From Pseudomonas sp. GL-B-19 (GTDB lineage Bacteria; Pseudomonadota; Gammaproteobacteria; Pseudomonadales; Pseudomonadaceae): a stretch of 64,000 nucleotides of DNA. This document shows positions 51,682 to 59,579 of the stretch, in pieces. The notes beneath the pieces are model-generated. The model was not told the DNA's origin and ran no database searches. It saw only the letters and a program-made list of their open reading frames with translations. The translations under genes and the position numbers were made by a program. The first letter of the stretch is position 1. Each line of letters starts with the position of its first letter. The stretch lies in the NCBI RefSeq assembly GCF_019956415.1, contig NZ_JAHBDK010000042.1:124001-188000 (forward strand), in the 5' to 3' direction.

Positions 51682-52893
51682 TCACCCCGTATTGAGTGCT
51701 TGTTGAGTCTTGTGATTGATCACTGCGTTCACTCCAAGCCCTGCAACGCTCAGTGTCAGAAAGCCCAGAGCCAGCGTCGTGGTCAGGTTTTCGGGCATCA
51801 AATTGATTACCGAACTGGTCACACCGCCAAACATGAAAATCAGCATGCCCCCGACTGAGGTGGAGGCCCCGGCATTTTCCGGGTAGAGACTCATGGCTAT
51901 GGAGTTTGCGATTGGCCTGGCAATGGTGGTGCCCATGGTGCAAACCAGCATGGAGATCAACACCGTCGCCGCAGAAAGACCGAACTGGCGAGTCAGCCAC
52001 AGCATGAGCCCGCCTGAAACGACGATCAGGCCCAGGCCGATAACGATCTGGGTGTTGGCTTGCAGGTATCGATGCAACACGCTGGCTAATACCCCTCCTA
52101 ATACGTACGCCACGCCATATAGCAGCAACGCCCAGGCGAATTCATACGGCGAGAGCGCCAGACGCTCCATGAAGATGATGGGTGAAGAAACGATGAACGA
52201 AAAATGGCAGGCGAAGGCCAGAGCCGAAATCAACCAGTAACCCATGAAACGTACATCCGAACATAAGCGCCAATAGGCTCTGAAAAACCCCGTGTGTGCT
52301 GCGCTACGGACAGGCGAGACTTGCTTGAGTAACCGGTAGGCGCCGACCCAGGCAACAACCGCCAGTGCAATGAATACATAAAAACTGCCTTGCCAGCCAA
52401 GGCACGATTGCAGCCAGGTTCCCAGCAGGGGCGAAATTGAAATGAACACCCCGCCCCCCGTCACCATCCAGATCCTGATGCGCTCCCGTTCACGCCCGAC
52501 GAACAGATCCTGGATCAGTGCCTGCGACAATGAAAATGACCCGCAACCAATCGCCTGAACCATGCGAAACCCCAGAAACCAGCAGTAGTCGCTGGCGAGC
52601 ACGCAGCCAACCGTTCCAATTGCCGCGATGGCAATACCCCCCAGCAGCAGTTTCTTGCGTCCCCACGCATCCGACAATGGCCCGACCAGCATCACGGACA
52701 GTGCCAGACTGATGGCGAACACGCTGACGGACAGGGAAATCTCGGACGGTGAGGTCTGGAAGTAGCCAGCCAGATCGGGAAAGGACGGGAGCACGACGTC
52801 GAGGGGGAAAACACCCAGCAGCGTCATGGTCATCAACAGAATGATGGTGGCCCGCCGTTTTTTGACGTGGGTTATATCGTTTTCTTTATTCAT
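51682..52893 (-). CDS. MFS efflux transporter, Bcr/CflA type, in peptide operon
   Basis: 403 residues, about 12 membrane segments, with the drug:H+ antiporter loop motif GPLSDAWGRKKLLL between helices 2 and 3. ATG 52893 overlaps the oxygenase stop by 8 bases (ATGAATAA), so it is translationally coupled to the biosynthetic genes and is the likely exporter or self-resistance pump for their product (inference). Last gene of the operon; 258 bases without an obvious gene separate it from ilvD. Confidence 0.87.
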   Translation of the reverse strand: MNKENDITHVKKRRATIILLMTMTLLGVFPLDVVLPSFPDLAGYFQTSPSEISLSVSVFAISLALSVMLVGPLSDAWGRKKLLLGGIAIAAIGTVGCVLASDYCWFLGFRMVQAIGCGSFSLSQALIQDLFVGRERERIRIWMVTGGGVFISISPLLGTWLQSCLGWQGSFYVFIALAVVAWVGAYRLLKQVSPVRSAAHTGFFRAYWRLCSDVRFMGYWLISALAFACHFSFIVSSPIIFMERLALSPYEFAWALLLYGVAYVLGGVLASVLHRYLQANTQIVIGLGLIVVSGGLMLWLTRQFGLSAATVLISMLVCTMGTTIARPIANSIAMSLYPENAGASTSVGGMLIFMFGGVTSSVINLMPENLTTTLALGFLTLSVAGLGVNAVINHKTQQALNTG

Positions 52894-53863
52894 CAAGAAG
52901 CCCGGCTCTGGTGAAGAGTTGCCGGTTGTAAGGCAGGTCGAAGAATCCTGCTTTTTTCAGGGCGCTCAGGGTGGCGCTGGCGCCCGAGCGGGCCCGTTGC
53001 AGGGTGGCTTGCGCGTCGGACAGTCCTTCGATGATTTCCAGGCAGGCTGTCTCGCCGAGGCCGACAAAGCGAAGGCTCGCCCTCAGCCAGCGCTCATCGA
53101 CTTCAAAGAAAACCCGAATGAGCTCCGGCAGCAGGCCAGCGCAGAACAGGCGTTGTGCGCTGGTCAGGTGCAGCCACAGATAATGGAACACTTCGCAGAA
53201 ATAGCGACTGTGTCGCGCCTCGTCGGCGAGGTGGTCCCTGAGCATTTCCTGAACGCCGTCCACCAACGCATCGCGACAGATGTCGAGCAGATCCTTGGCG
53301 ATGATTGTCTCGGAGACGAAGCCGGTGAGGAACCAGGCCAGTGGCTTGTGCCTGTCAGGTGTGCGCTCGAGCAGGGCGTTCAGTCGGATGATTCGCTGCG
53401 GCATGACGGGCCGATCGAAAATGCCGTAGAACGCGGCAATCTGTTCGGCGAGGCCATTGGAAACGAGGGCGTGATACCCCTCGTCGGTGTAAAGCTGCAG
53501 CGCGGCGTTTTTCATCCGCTGTGGAATGCTCACACCGAGTTCGTCATGGACGATGGTTTCGACAGATCGGTTGACGATGCGGTGTTCGAGCAAGGTGGTG
53601 TAGTCGAGGAAATACACCAGATGATTGGCCGATAGTCGATGAGTGATCGCCCGGCTGGCGTCTTTGACTGCCGGGTGACTCAAATAAGACAGGAAGGCCG
53701 GCGGGAACCAATGCCGGGTTTCCAGTTGCTGTTCAATATCAGGCGGCAATAAATAGGTGTGCTTGCTGGTTCGCACGGCGGCGCGGTTATCCCAGTCGCC
53801 GAGGGTGAAGCGATCGGCCCAGCCGGTGGGAAGCGTTGCTTGTTCAAGGAGCGAGTCCGTCAT
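52886..53863 (-). CDS. AurF-type diiron oxygenase (putative N-oxygenase)
   Basis: 325 residues, not a standard housekeeping protein. All seven diiron ligands of AurF are present with matching spacing: Glu93 (LLEHR), Glu128 and His131 (DEGYH), Glu185 (FVSETI), His211, Glu215 and His218 (HLADEARH). AurF oxidises an aromatic amine to nitro; relatives N-oxygenate other amines (family knowledge). ATG 53863 overlaps the stop of the SagB-like gene by four bases (ATGA). Its place between a peptide/dehydrogenase pair and an exporter suggests it acts on the peptide or a fragment of it. Confidence 0.86.
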   Translation of the reverse strand: MTDSLLEQATLPTGWADRFTLGDWDNRAAVRTSKHTYLLPPDIEQQLETRHWFPPAFLSYLSHPAVKDASRAITHRLSANHLVYFLDYTTLLEHRIVNRSVETIVHDELGVSIPQRMKNAALQLYTDEGYHALVSNGLAEQIAAFYGIFDRPVMPQRIIRLNALLERTPDRHKPLAWFLTGFVSETIIAKDLLDICRDALVDGVQEMLRDHLADEARHSRYFCEVFHYLWLHLTSAQRLFCAGLLPELIRVFFEVDERWLRASLRFVGLGETACLEIIEGLSDAQATLQRARSGASATLSALKKAGFFDLPYNRQLFTRAGLLDE

Positions 53864-54939
53864 GATTGGGAATCCTGACGGCTTAGCAGCGCTTTCAATT
53901 CCTTGCACAGCGCCTCCCCGTCGCTCTTGCCGCAACCGACAAAAAACAAAGGCTGTTCCGGGCTGTCATTGAGGCCCAGCAGCGTTTCGACCCGATCGTC
54001 TGTCAGCGCTCCGGTCAGCCAGGTGTTCAATCCCAGCGCGGTGGCCACCAACTGGAAGGTCTGGGAAATATGCCCGGCTTCTACATAGGCCATTCGATAA
54101 GCGCGCGAGTGTTCATATTTCCACCATAGTTTGTCGAATCGACTGGTGATGAACAGGCCCACCGGCAGGTTATTAATGAAGTGTTGCCCGCACAGCAGTT
54201 GACCCAATGGCCGGCAGGGCAGTGGATTGACGAAGCTCAACGCATGCTCGGTTGGATGGTAGGCATAGAGCCCGGGCTTCAGGCCGCTGACATTTTGTAC
54301 AAGAAGGAAGCCTTCACAAGCGTTCAGCCCACCCCCGGAAGGACTAGTACGCCGGGCGTCGAGTCCTTCGGCAATGCTTTCGTCGATGTCGTCTTCACGT
54401 TCTCGCAAGTAGCCCAGGGACAAGTAAAGCAGCGTGCTGACCGCTTCGAATGAGAGCGTGTCCCCGGTGAAGGTTCGGCAGGTTTTTCGGTCGATCAGGG
54501 TGTTAGCCAGAGTGCTTTCCGGCAGCCATGAAGGTTTCGGCAGCGTAATCAACTCGTCTGCCAGGCGTTCCGCCAGTCGCGTGTCTGGGATCGGTGTGGC
54601 CAGGACTTCGCTGCAATGATTCAGATATTCTCTGGACCATTCATGAATATCTTGTGGGGTGTGTTGGCAGGGAATGTTCTTGGTGCCGATATGGAATATT
54701 TTCGACAGATCATCCCAGCCCCACTCAATAGCAGAAGGTGTTGCTGTGGTCAGTATTCCTGCTTCAAGAAGTTGCATGTCTATGCTGTTTTTATTATTGA
54801 ATCTGTTCGGTTTGTTGATAAGTTCTGCCAGTCGGATTGAATGCTCAAGATCCAACTCATACTGTTTGTGGTTTTTGTAATCCCACACTATTTGACCTGG
54901 CGTGCGAGGAAGTATGAAGAGGTAAGGGTTTATCTGCAT
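53860..54939 (-). CDS. SagB/ThcOx-type FMN-dependent dehydrogenase
   Basis: 359 residues from ATG 54939. Residues about 1-140 form an N-terminal domain typical of SagB-type proteins (INPYLFILPRTPGQIVWDY); 145-359 are the nitroreductase-fold dehydrogenase with FMN-binding RKTCRTF, RRTSPSGGGLNACE at 196-209, and Lys274-Tyr275 (WWKYEHSRAYR), the pair essential in azoline oxidases such as McbC, followed by EAGHISQTFQLVATALGL. These enzymes normally oxidise azolines made by YcaO partners, but no YcaO gene is present. ATG 55005, 4 nt after the peptide stop, is in frame and could add 22 residues; I prefer 54939, where family similarity begins. The frame is AT-richer than the surroundings. Confidence 0.85.
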   Translation of the reverse strand: MQINPYLFILPRTPGQIVWDYKNHKQYELDLEHSIRLAELINKPNRFNNKNSIDMQLLEAGILTTATPSAIEWGWDDLSKIFHIGTKNIPCQHTPQDIHEWSREYLNHCSEVLATPIPDTRLAERLADELITLPKPSWLPESTLANTLIDRKTCRTFTGDTLSFEAVSTLLYLSLGYLREREDDIDESIAEGLDARRTSPSGGGLNACEGFLLVQNVSGLKPGLYAYHPTEHALSFVNPLPCRPLGQLLCGQHFINNLPVGLFITSRFDKLWWKYEHSRAYRMAYVEAGHISQTFQLVATALGLNTWLTGALTDDRVETLLGLNDSPEQPLFFVGCGKSDGEALCKELKALLSRQDSQS

Positions 54940-54973
54940 GATGGGTGGTTCACTCTGGAGTTTCCATAGATAA

Positions 54974-54999
54974 CGCTGGGTAGCCGGCACTCCCCAGCG
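54974..54999 (-). promoter_or_regulatory. Stem-loop between peptide gene and dehydrogenase gene
   Basis: CGCTGGG (54974-54980) and CCCAGCG (54993-54999) form a 7-bp stem around a 12-base loop containing GCCGGC. No T run follows, so not a classical terminator; it could stabilise the short peptide mRNA or attenuate read-through so that peptide exceeds enzyme. Confidence 0.5.
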
Positions 55000-55009
55000 C
55001 TTCATTTAC

Positions 55010-55081
55010 TTAACGGGCTTTTGGCGCAACCAGAAAAGCCAGGTTGGCGATGTTGTTAGCTTCCAGAGTAATTGCTTTCAT
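55010..55081 (-). CDS. 23-residue putative precursor or scaffold peptide
   Basis: A short gene preceding the dehydrogenase. It starts MKAITLEANN, continues IAN and ends LAFLVAPKAR. AAGGAG (55091-55096) lies 8 nt before ATG, an ideal ribosome site, and the stop is 4 nt from an in-frame ATG of the dehydrogenase. It has no Cys and only one Thr, so azole chemistry is unlikely; amines are at the N-terminus, Lys2, Lys21 and Arg23. Size and position resemble PqqA-like precursors, but the sequence is not PqqA (no Glu-x3-Tyr). An upstream in-frame ATG at 55138 would give 42 residues, but it overlaps the -10 box and has no ribosome site. Function inferred only from context. Confidence 0.72.
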   Translation of the reverse strand: MKAITLEANNIANLAFLVAPKAR

Positions 55082-55111
55082 TTTTGGAACTCCTTGTAAT
55101 TGATAGTGATC

Positions 55112-55127
55112 GTCACTCCAATGTGAC
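55112..55127. promoter_or_regulatory. Dyad at the start of the peptide transcript
   Basis: GTCAC-TCCAAT-GTGAC, with an overlapping GTGA-TCG-TCAC at 55106-55116. It lies just downstream of the -10 box on the minus strand, so it could be an operator or a 5'-UTR hairpin. Confidence 0.45.
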
Positions 55128-55133
55128 AACTCA

Positions 55134-55161
55134 ATCATAGTTACTAATGCGCTCTTATCAA
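55134..55161 (-). promoter_or_regulatory. Sigma70-type promoter of the peptide operon
   Basis: On the minus strand TTGATA (55156-55161) and TATGAT (55134-55139) with a 16-bp spacer; each box matches consensus at five of six and four or five of six positions. A start near 55127 gives a leader of about 45 nt before the peptide ATG. Confidence 0.65.
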
Positions 55162-55325
55162 GGAGAGATTGAGTAGGAATGTTCTAGTAGTTTTGTCGGA
55201 TGAATCGAGAGTGTGAATGAGTTTTGTAAGGCGTATTCTTTAAAATCAAAAACACAGAGAAACGTCCTGCAAGTCACCAGGACTGCAAGTGTAGGAAGTT
55301 GTAGGGTTGAATATCAGATAATAGA

Positions 55326-55349
55326 ACGGGGAGCCGATCGGCTCCCCGT
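55326..55349. terminator. Palindromic hairpin after rlmI
   Basis: ACGGGGAGCC-GATC-GGCTCCCCGT, a perfect palindrome 14 bases beyond the rlmI stop. On the minus strand it is followed by TCTATTAT, a weak T tract. Confidence 0.75.
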
Positions 55350-55362
55350 CAAACCGGCGTAA

Positions 55363-56559
55363 TCAGCTGTTTGGCAGCAGGCGGCAGGTGATGCTCTTGA
55401 TGTAGCGAGTCTCGGCGATGGCCGGGTGAACCGGGTGGTCCGGGCCCTGACCGCCACGCTCCAGTAGCTGGATATTGCGGTCCAGGTGGCGGGCGCTGGT
55501 CAGCAGGATGTTTTGCAGGTCATCTTCGGGCAGGTGCATCGAGCACGAAGCACTCACCAGGATGCCGTCCTTGCTGAGCAGGCGCATGGCTTGCTCGTTC
55601 AGGCGGCGGTAGGCGCCTTCACCGTTCTTCATGTCTTTCTTGCGTTTGATGAAGGCCGGAGGGTCGGCCACGATCACGTCGAAACGTTCTTCGCTGGCTT
55701 TGAGCTCTTTCAGGGCTTCGAACACGTCGCCTTCAATGCAGGTCATTTTGTCGGCGAAACCGTTCAGCGTGGCGTTACGCTCGACGCCGTCGAGGGCGAA
55801 GGCTGAAGCATCGACGCAGAATACTTCACTGGCGCCAAACGCGGCAGCTTGCACACCCCAGCCACCGATGTAGCTGTACAGGTCCAGCACGCGTTTGCCT
55901 TTGGCATACGGGGCCAGGCGTGCGCGGTTCATGCGGTGGTCGTAGAACCAGCCGGTTTTCTGGCCTTGCATGACCGGTGCTTCGAATTTCACGCCGTTTT
56001 CTTCCAGCGCCACCCACTCCGGTACCAGGCCGAACACGGTTTCGACGTAGCGGTTGAGGCCTTCGGCATCACGGGCGGCGGAGTCATTCTTGAACAGAAT
56101 GCCGCTTGGCTTGAGCACTTGGGTCAACGCGGCAATCACGTCTTCTTTATGGGCTTCCATGGTCGCCGAGGCGATCTGCACCACCAGGATGTCGCCGAAA
56201 CGGTCGACCACCAGACCTGGCAGCAGGTCGGAGTCGCCGTAGACCAGACGATAGAACGGCTTGTCGAACAGACGATCGCGCAGCGACAGGGCGACGTTGA
56301 TGCGGTGAACTAGCAACGACTTGTCCAGCGGCAACTTGATGTCGCGCGACAACAGACGGGCGCAGATCAGGTTGTTCGGGCTCATGGCAACGATGCCCAG
56401 CGGCTTGCCGCCGGCGGCTTCGAGGATCGCCTGGTCACCAGCCTTGAAACCGTGCAAAGGAGTGGCGGCTACATCGATTTCGTTACTGTAGACCCACAAG
56501 TGGCCATTTCGCAGGCGACGGTCGGCGTTGGCTTTGAGGCGCAGGCTAGGCAGGGACAT
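55363..56559 (-). CDS. rlmI: 23S rRNA m5C1962 methyltransferase RlmI
   Basis: 398 residues. N-terminal PUA domain (about 1-80; RLRNGHLWVYSNEID), central EEHEA-like domain, and C-terminal Rossmann methyltransferase with SAM motif VLDLYSYIGGWGVQAAAFG, ADPPAFIKRKKDMKNG and catalytic Cys in VSASCSMHLPEDD. ATG 56559 has GGAG upstream; the frame extends to 56628 without a ribosome site. Confidence 0.92.
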   Translation of the reverse strand: MSLPSLRLKANADRRLRNGHLWVYSNEIDVAATPLHGFKAGDQAILEAAGGKPLGIVAMSPNNLICARLLSRDIKLPLDKSLLVHRINVALSLRDRLFDKPFYRLVYGDSDLLPGLVVDRFGDILVVQIASATMEAHKEDVIAALTQVLKPSGILFKNDSAARDAEGLNRYVETVFGLVPEWVALEENGVKFEAPVMQGQKTGWFYDHRMNRARLAPYAKGKRVLDLYSYIGGWGVQAAAFGASEVFCVDASAFALDGVERNATLNGFADKMTCIEGDVFEALKELKASEERFDVIVADPPAFIKRKKDMKNGEGAYRRLNEQAMRLLSKDGILVSASCSMHLPEDDLQNILLTSARHLDRNIQLLERGGQGPDHPVHPAIAETRYIKSITCRLLPNS

Positions 56560-56735
56560 GACGTCGCTCCGGAAAAAAGAGCGGGAGTATAGCGTGTTGC
56601 GCAAGGCCACGGTTTGGCGGATAGACATGCGGTGAAGGCCACGGGCGGAGATGAAACTTCAGCAGATGCACCGTCCAAGGTGTCGGATCCAAATTTTAGA
56701 AGCTAGAATCTGCGCCTGACCCAGAGTGTGTACAT

Positions 56736-57605
56736 ATGTCCCAAGAGCTGACTACCGAACAGATTCAACAGTCCCTGCAAGGCATCAGCGTGCCCGCCCA
56801 GCCGCAAATCATGGTGGATTTGCAGATGGAGCAGTACATGCCCGACCCGGACCTGGAAGTGATCGCGAAGCTGATCTCCCAAGACCCGGGCCTCTCTGGC
56901 GCTTTGCTGAAAATCGTCAACTCGCCGTATTACGGATTGAGCAACAAGATCGCCTCGATCCAGCGTGCGGTGAACCTGCTGGGCAGCCGTTCAATTATCA
57001 ACCTGATCAACGCGCAGTCGATCAAGGGTGAGATGAATGACGACACCATTGTCACGTTGAACCGCTTCTGGGATACGGCTCAAGACGTGGCGATGACCTG
57101 CCTGACGCTGGCCAAGCGCATTGGCGCTCAGGCCGGCGATGAAGCGTACGCCCTGGGGTTGTTCCACGATTGCGGTGTGCCGTTGATGCTTCAGCGTTTC
57201 CCGCAATACATGACGGTTCTGGAAGAGGCGTATGCTAACGCCAGTACCGAATGCCGGGTGGTGGACACTGAGAACCGGGCGTTTAACACCAACCATGCGG
57301 TGGTGGGTTACTACACCGCCAAGTCCTGGCGTCTGCCGGATCATGTGACCGCCGCTATCGCCAATCACCACAATGCGTTGGCGATCTTCAGCGATGAGTC
57401 GTCGCGCAATGCCCAGCTCAAGAACCTGCTGGCGATCCTCAAGATGGCCGAACACATTTGTGCGTCTTATCGGGTATTGGGTAACCAGGCCGAAGACCAC
57501 GAGTGGAACAGCATCGGGCATCTGGTGCTCGATTATGTCGGCCTCTCGGACTATGACTTCGAGACGCTCAAGCAAACGATTCGCGACCTCGGCACTCACC
57601 GCTGA
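56736..57605 (+). CDS. HDOD-domain signalling protein
   Basis: 289 residues, almost entirely an HDOD domain: ISVPAQPQIMVDLQMEQYMPDP, LISQDPGLSGALLKIVNSPYYG, ASIQRAVNLLGSRSIINLI, then a degenerate HD-like core (ALGLFHDCGVPLML, AIANHHNALAIF). HDOD proteins link to chemotaxis and cyclic-di-GMP pathways, but no output domain is present. 28 bases before mutM. Confidence 0.9.
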   Translation: MSQELTTEQIQQSLQGISVPAQPQIMVDLQMEQYMPDPDLEVIAKLISQDPGLSGALLKIVNSPYYGLSNKIASIQRAVNLLGSRSIINLINAQSIKGEMNDDTIVTLNRFWDTAQDVAMTCLTLAKRIGAQAGDEAYALGLFHDCGVPLMLQRFPQYMTVLEEAYANASTECRVVDTENRAFNTNHAVVGYYTAKSWRLPDHVTAAIANHHNALAIFSDESSRNAQLKNLLAILKMAEHICASYRVLGNQAEDHEWNSIGHLVLDYVGLSDYDFETLKQTIRDLGTHR

Positions 57606-57633
57606 GTGTTGGATAGCCTGATTCGAGAGCAAC

Positions 57634-58446
57634 ATGCCTGAACTGCCAGAAGTCGAAACCACCCGCCGCGGGATTGCGCCGCACCTGGAAGGCCAACGGG
57701 TCAGCCGAGTGATCGTGCGTGACCGGCGCTTGCGCTGGCCGATTCCGGAAGACCTTGACGTGCGGCTGTCCGGGCAGCGCATCGTGCTGGTGGAAAGGCG
57801 CGCGAAGTACCTGTTGATCAATGCCGAAGTCGGCACGCTGATTAGCCATTTGGGTATGTCGGGGAATTTAAGGCTGGTGGAAGCCGGCCTGCCGGCGGCC
57901 AAGCATGAGCATGTGGACATCGAACTGGAGTCCGGCCTGGCGCTGCGTTACACCGACCCGCGACGGTTTGGCGCGATGCTCTGGAGTCTCGACCCGTATA
58001 ACCACGAATTGCTGATTCGCCTGGGACCGGAACCGTTGACCGACCTGTTCGACGGCGAGCGCTTGTTCCAGCAGTCTCGCGGGCGCTCTATGGCGGTCAA
58101 GCCGTTCATCATGGATAACGCGGTGGTGGTGGGCGTCGGCAATATCTACGCGACCGAAGCGCTATTCGCCGCCGGCATCGATCCGCGCCGCGAAGCCAAG
58201 AGCATTTCCCGGGCGCGTTATTTGAAACTGGCGATCGAGATCAAACGCATCCTGGCCGCTGCCATCGAGCGCGGCGGCACCACGTTGCGCGACTTTATCG
58301 GAGGAGACGGCCAGCCGGGTTACTTCCAGCAGGAACTGTTCGTGTACGGCCGAGGCCATGAGCCCTGCAAGGTCTGCGGCACGGAACTGCGGGATGTGAA
58401 ACTCGGGCAGCGCGCCAGCGTCTTTTGCCCTCGCTGTCAGAGCTGA
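57634..58446 (+). CDS. mutM: Formamidopyrimidine-DNA glycosylase
   Basis: Base-excision repair enzyme removing 8-oxoguanine and Fapy lesions. 270 residues. Catalytic Pro2-Glu3 (MPELPEVETTRRG), Lys in ERRAKYLL, H2TH region DNAVVVGVGNIYATEALF, and C-terminal zinc finger CKVCGTELRDVKLGQRAS followed by CPRC. Complete. Confidence 0.96.
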   Translation: MPELPEVETTRRGIAPHLEGQRVSRVIVRDRRLRWPIPEDLDVRLSGQRIVLVERRAKYLLINAEVGTLISHLGMSGNLRLVEAGLPAAKHEHVDIELESGLALRYTDPRRFGAMLWSLDPYNHELLIRLGPEPLTDLFDGERLFQQSRGRSMAVKPFIMDNAVVVGVGNIYATEALFAAGIDPRREAKSISRARYLKLAIEIKRILAAAIERGGTTLRDFIGGDGQPGYFQQELFVYGRGHEPCKVCGTELRDVKLGQRASVFCPRCQS

Positions 58447-58520
58447 GAGGGTCTGCGGTCTATAGTCAGTGTTCTCTCTGCCTGGCGTAAGGACGCAGTT
58501 GCATCTTTGGCGTGGCTGAT

Positions 58521-58595
58521 GGCCTCTTCGCTGGCAAGCCAGCTCCTACAAGGGAAATACGGTCTAATGTAGGAGCGAGCCGGCTCCGGGCGGCG
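58521..58595. repeat. Hybrid REP pair
   Basis: Left unit GGCCTCTTCGCTGGCAAGCC (GGAGCTGGC type) faces a right unit GTAGGAGCGAGCCGGCTCCG of the other type that is broken after the stem, so the pair joins two REP subtypes. Confidence 0.7.
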
Positions 58596-58630
58596 TTCCG
58601 ACGAAGGCGTCAGGACCGGCAGCAAAAATC

Positions 58631-58882
58631 TCAAGCCTTACCGGTAATCTTCCGGTACTTCTCCATCAACTCGTCTGCAGTCTCCGGATGCGCTTCGTCC
58701 AGAGGAATGCAATCCACCGGGCACACTTGCTGGCACTGAGGTTCGTCGTAGTGGCCGACACACTGCGTGCATAGGTTAGGGTCGATCACGTAGATCTCTT
58801 CCCCTTGGGAAATGGCGGCGTTCGGGCACTCGGGTTCGCAGACGTCGCAGTTGATGCAATCGTCGGTGATGATCAGGGACAT
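58631..58882 (-). CDS. YfhL-family 2[4Fe-4S] ferredoxin
   Basis: 83 residues from ATG 58882 with GGAG upstream. Two cluster motifs: CINCDVCEPECP and CTQCVGHYDEPQCQQVCPVDC; the spacer of eight residues between the second and third Cys of the second motif and the C-terminal helix (ADELMEKYRKIT) are typical of Allochromatium-type and YfhL ferredoxins. Downstream of coaD on the same strand, as fdx1/coaD in P. aeruginosa. Confidence 0.94.
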   Translation of the reverse strand: MSLIITDDCINCDVCEPECPNAAISQGEEIYVIDPNLCTQCVGHYDEPQCQQVCPVDCIPLDEAHPETADELMEKYRKITGKA

Positions 58883-58984
58883 GCTAACTCCAGCCGGGGC
58901 GGCAGGCCCGGGCGTAATAAACCAATGCGCACAATTGTGCCGCATTGGCGCCCGTAGTGCACGCGGGCGCCGGTTCAGCGGTCG

Positions 58985-59464
58985 TTACTTCTTGAAACGC
59001 TCGGTGAGGGCGTCCGCCACGGCAGGGTGGACGAACTTGGTGATATCGCCGCCAAGCGCAGCGATTTCACGGACCAGCGTTGAAGAAATGAACGAATAAC
59101 GCTCGGACGGAGTAAGAAAGAGGCTTTCCACATCCGGCGCCAGTTGGCGGTTCATGTTGGCCAGCTGGAATTCGTATTCGAAGTCCGATACCGCGCGCAA
59201 ACCACGCAAAAACACGTTGGCGTTCTTCTCTTTGGCGAAGTGCGCGAGCAGCGTCGAGAAACCGACGACTTCAACGTTCGGCAGATGTTTAGTGACCTCG
59301 CGGGCCAGTTCCACACGCTGTTCCAGAGGAAACAACGGGTTTTTCTTGGGGCTGGCGGCAACGGCGATGATCACATGATCGAACAGGCGCGCGGCGCGTT
59401 CGACCAAGTCGCCATGGCCCTTGGTAATAGGGTCGAAGGTACCTGGGTACAACACTCGGTTCAT
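58985..59464 (-). CDS. coaD: Phosphopantetheine adenylyltransferase
   Basis: Penultimate step of coenzyme A synthesis. 159 residues. Motifs YPGTFDPITKGHGDLVERA (with T/HxGH) and YSFISSTLVREIA (ISSTxxR), plus FLRGLRAVSDFEYEFQLA. Complete. Confidence 0.96.
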   Translation of the reverse strand: MNRVLYPGTFDPITKGHGDLVERAARLFDHVIIAVAASPKKNPLFPLEQRVELAREVTKHLPNVEVVGFSTLLAHFAKEKNANVFLRGLRAVSDFEYEFQLANMNRQLAPDVESLFLTPSERYSFISSTLVREIAALGGDITKFVHPAVADALTERFKK

Positions 59465-59579
59465 CGCGTCGTCCTGGCGGGAGTCCGTTGGGGAGTCGGA
59501 TGGTATCGCAGCCTTCCCGGTCGGCCAAGTCGCCTGTTGGGTAAGAACGCACTATAGACGATAAGAATATTCTCCCTTT

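Noticed and set aside
53860..55005. Dehydrogenase start at ATG 55005
   Set aside because: In frame and close to the peptide stop, but the extra 22 residues do not look like the family and include the stem-loop; ATG 54939 preferred with reservation.
55010..55138. 42-codon version of the peptide gene from ATG 55138
   Set aside because: No ribosome site, and the ATG forms part of the predicted -10 box; kept as an alternative, not the main call.
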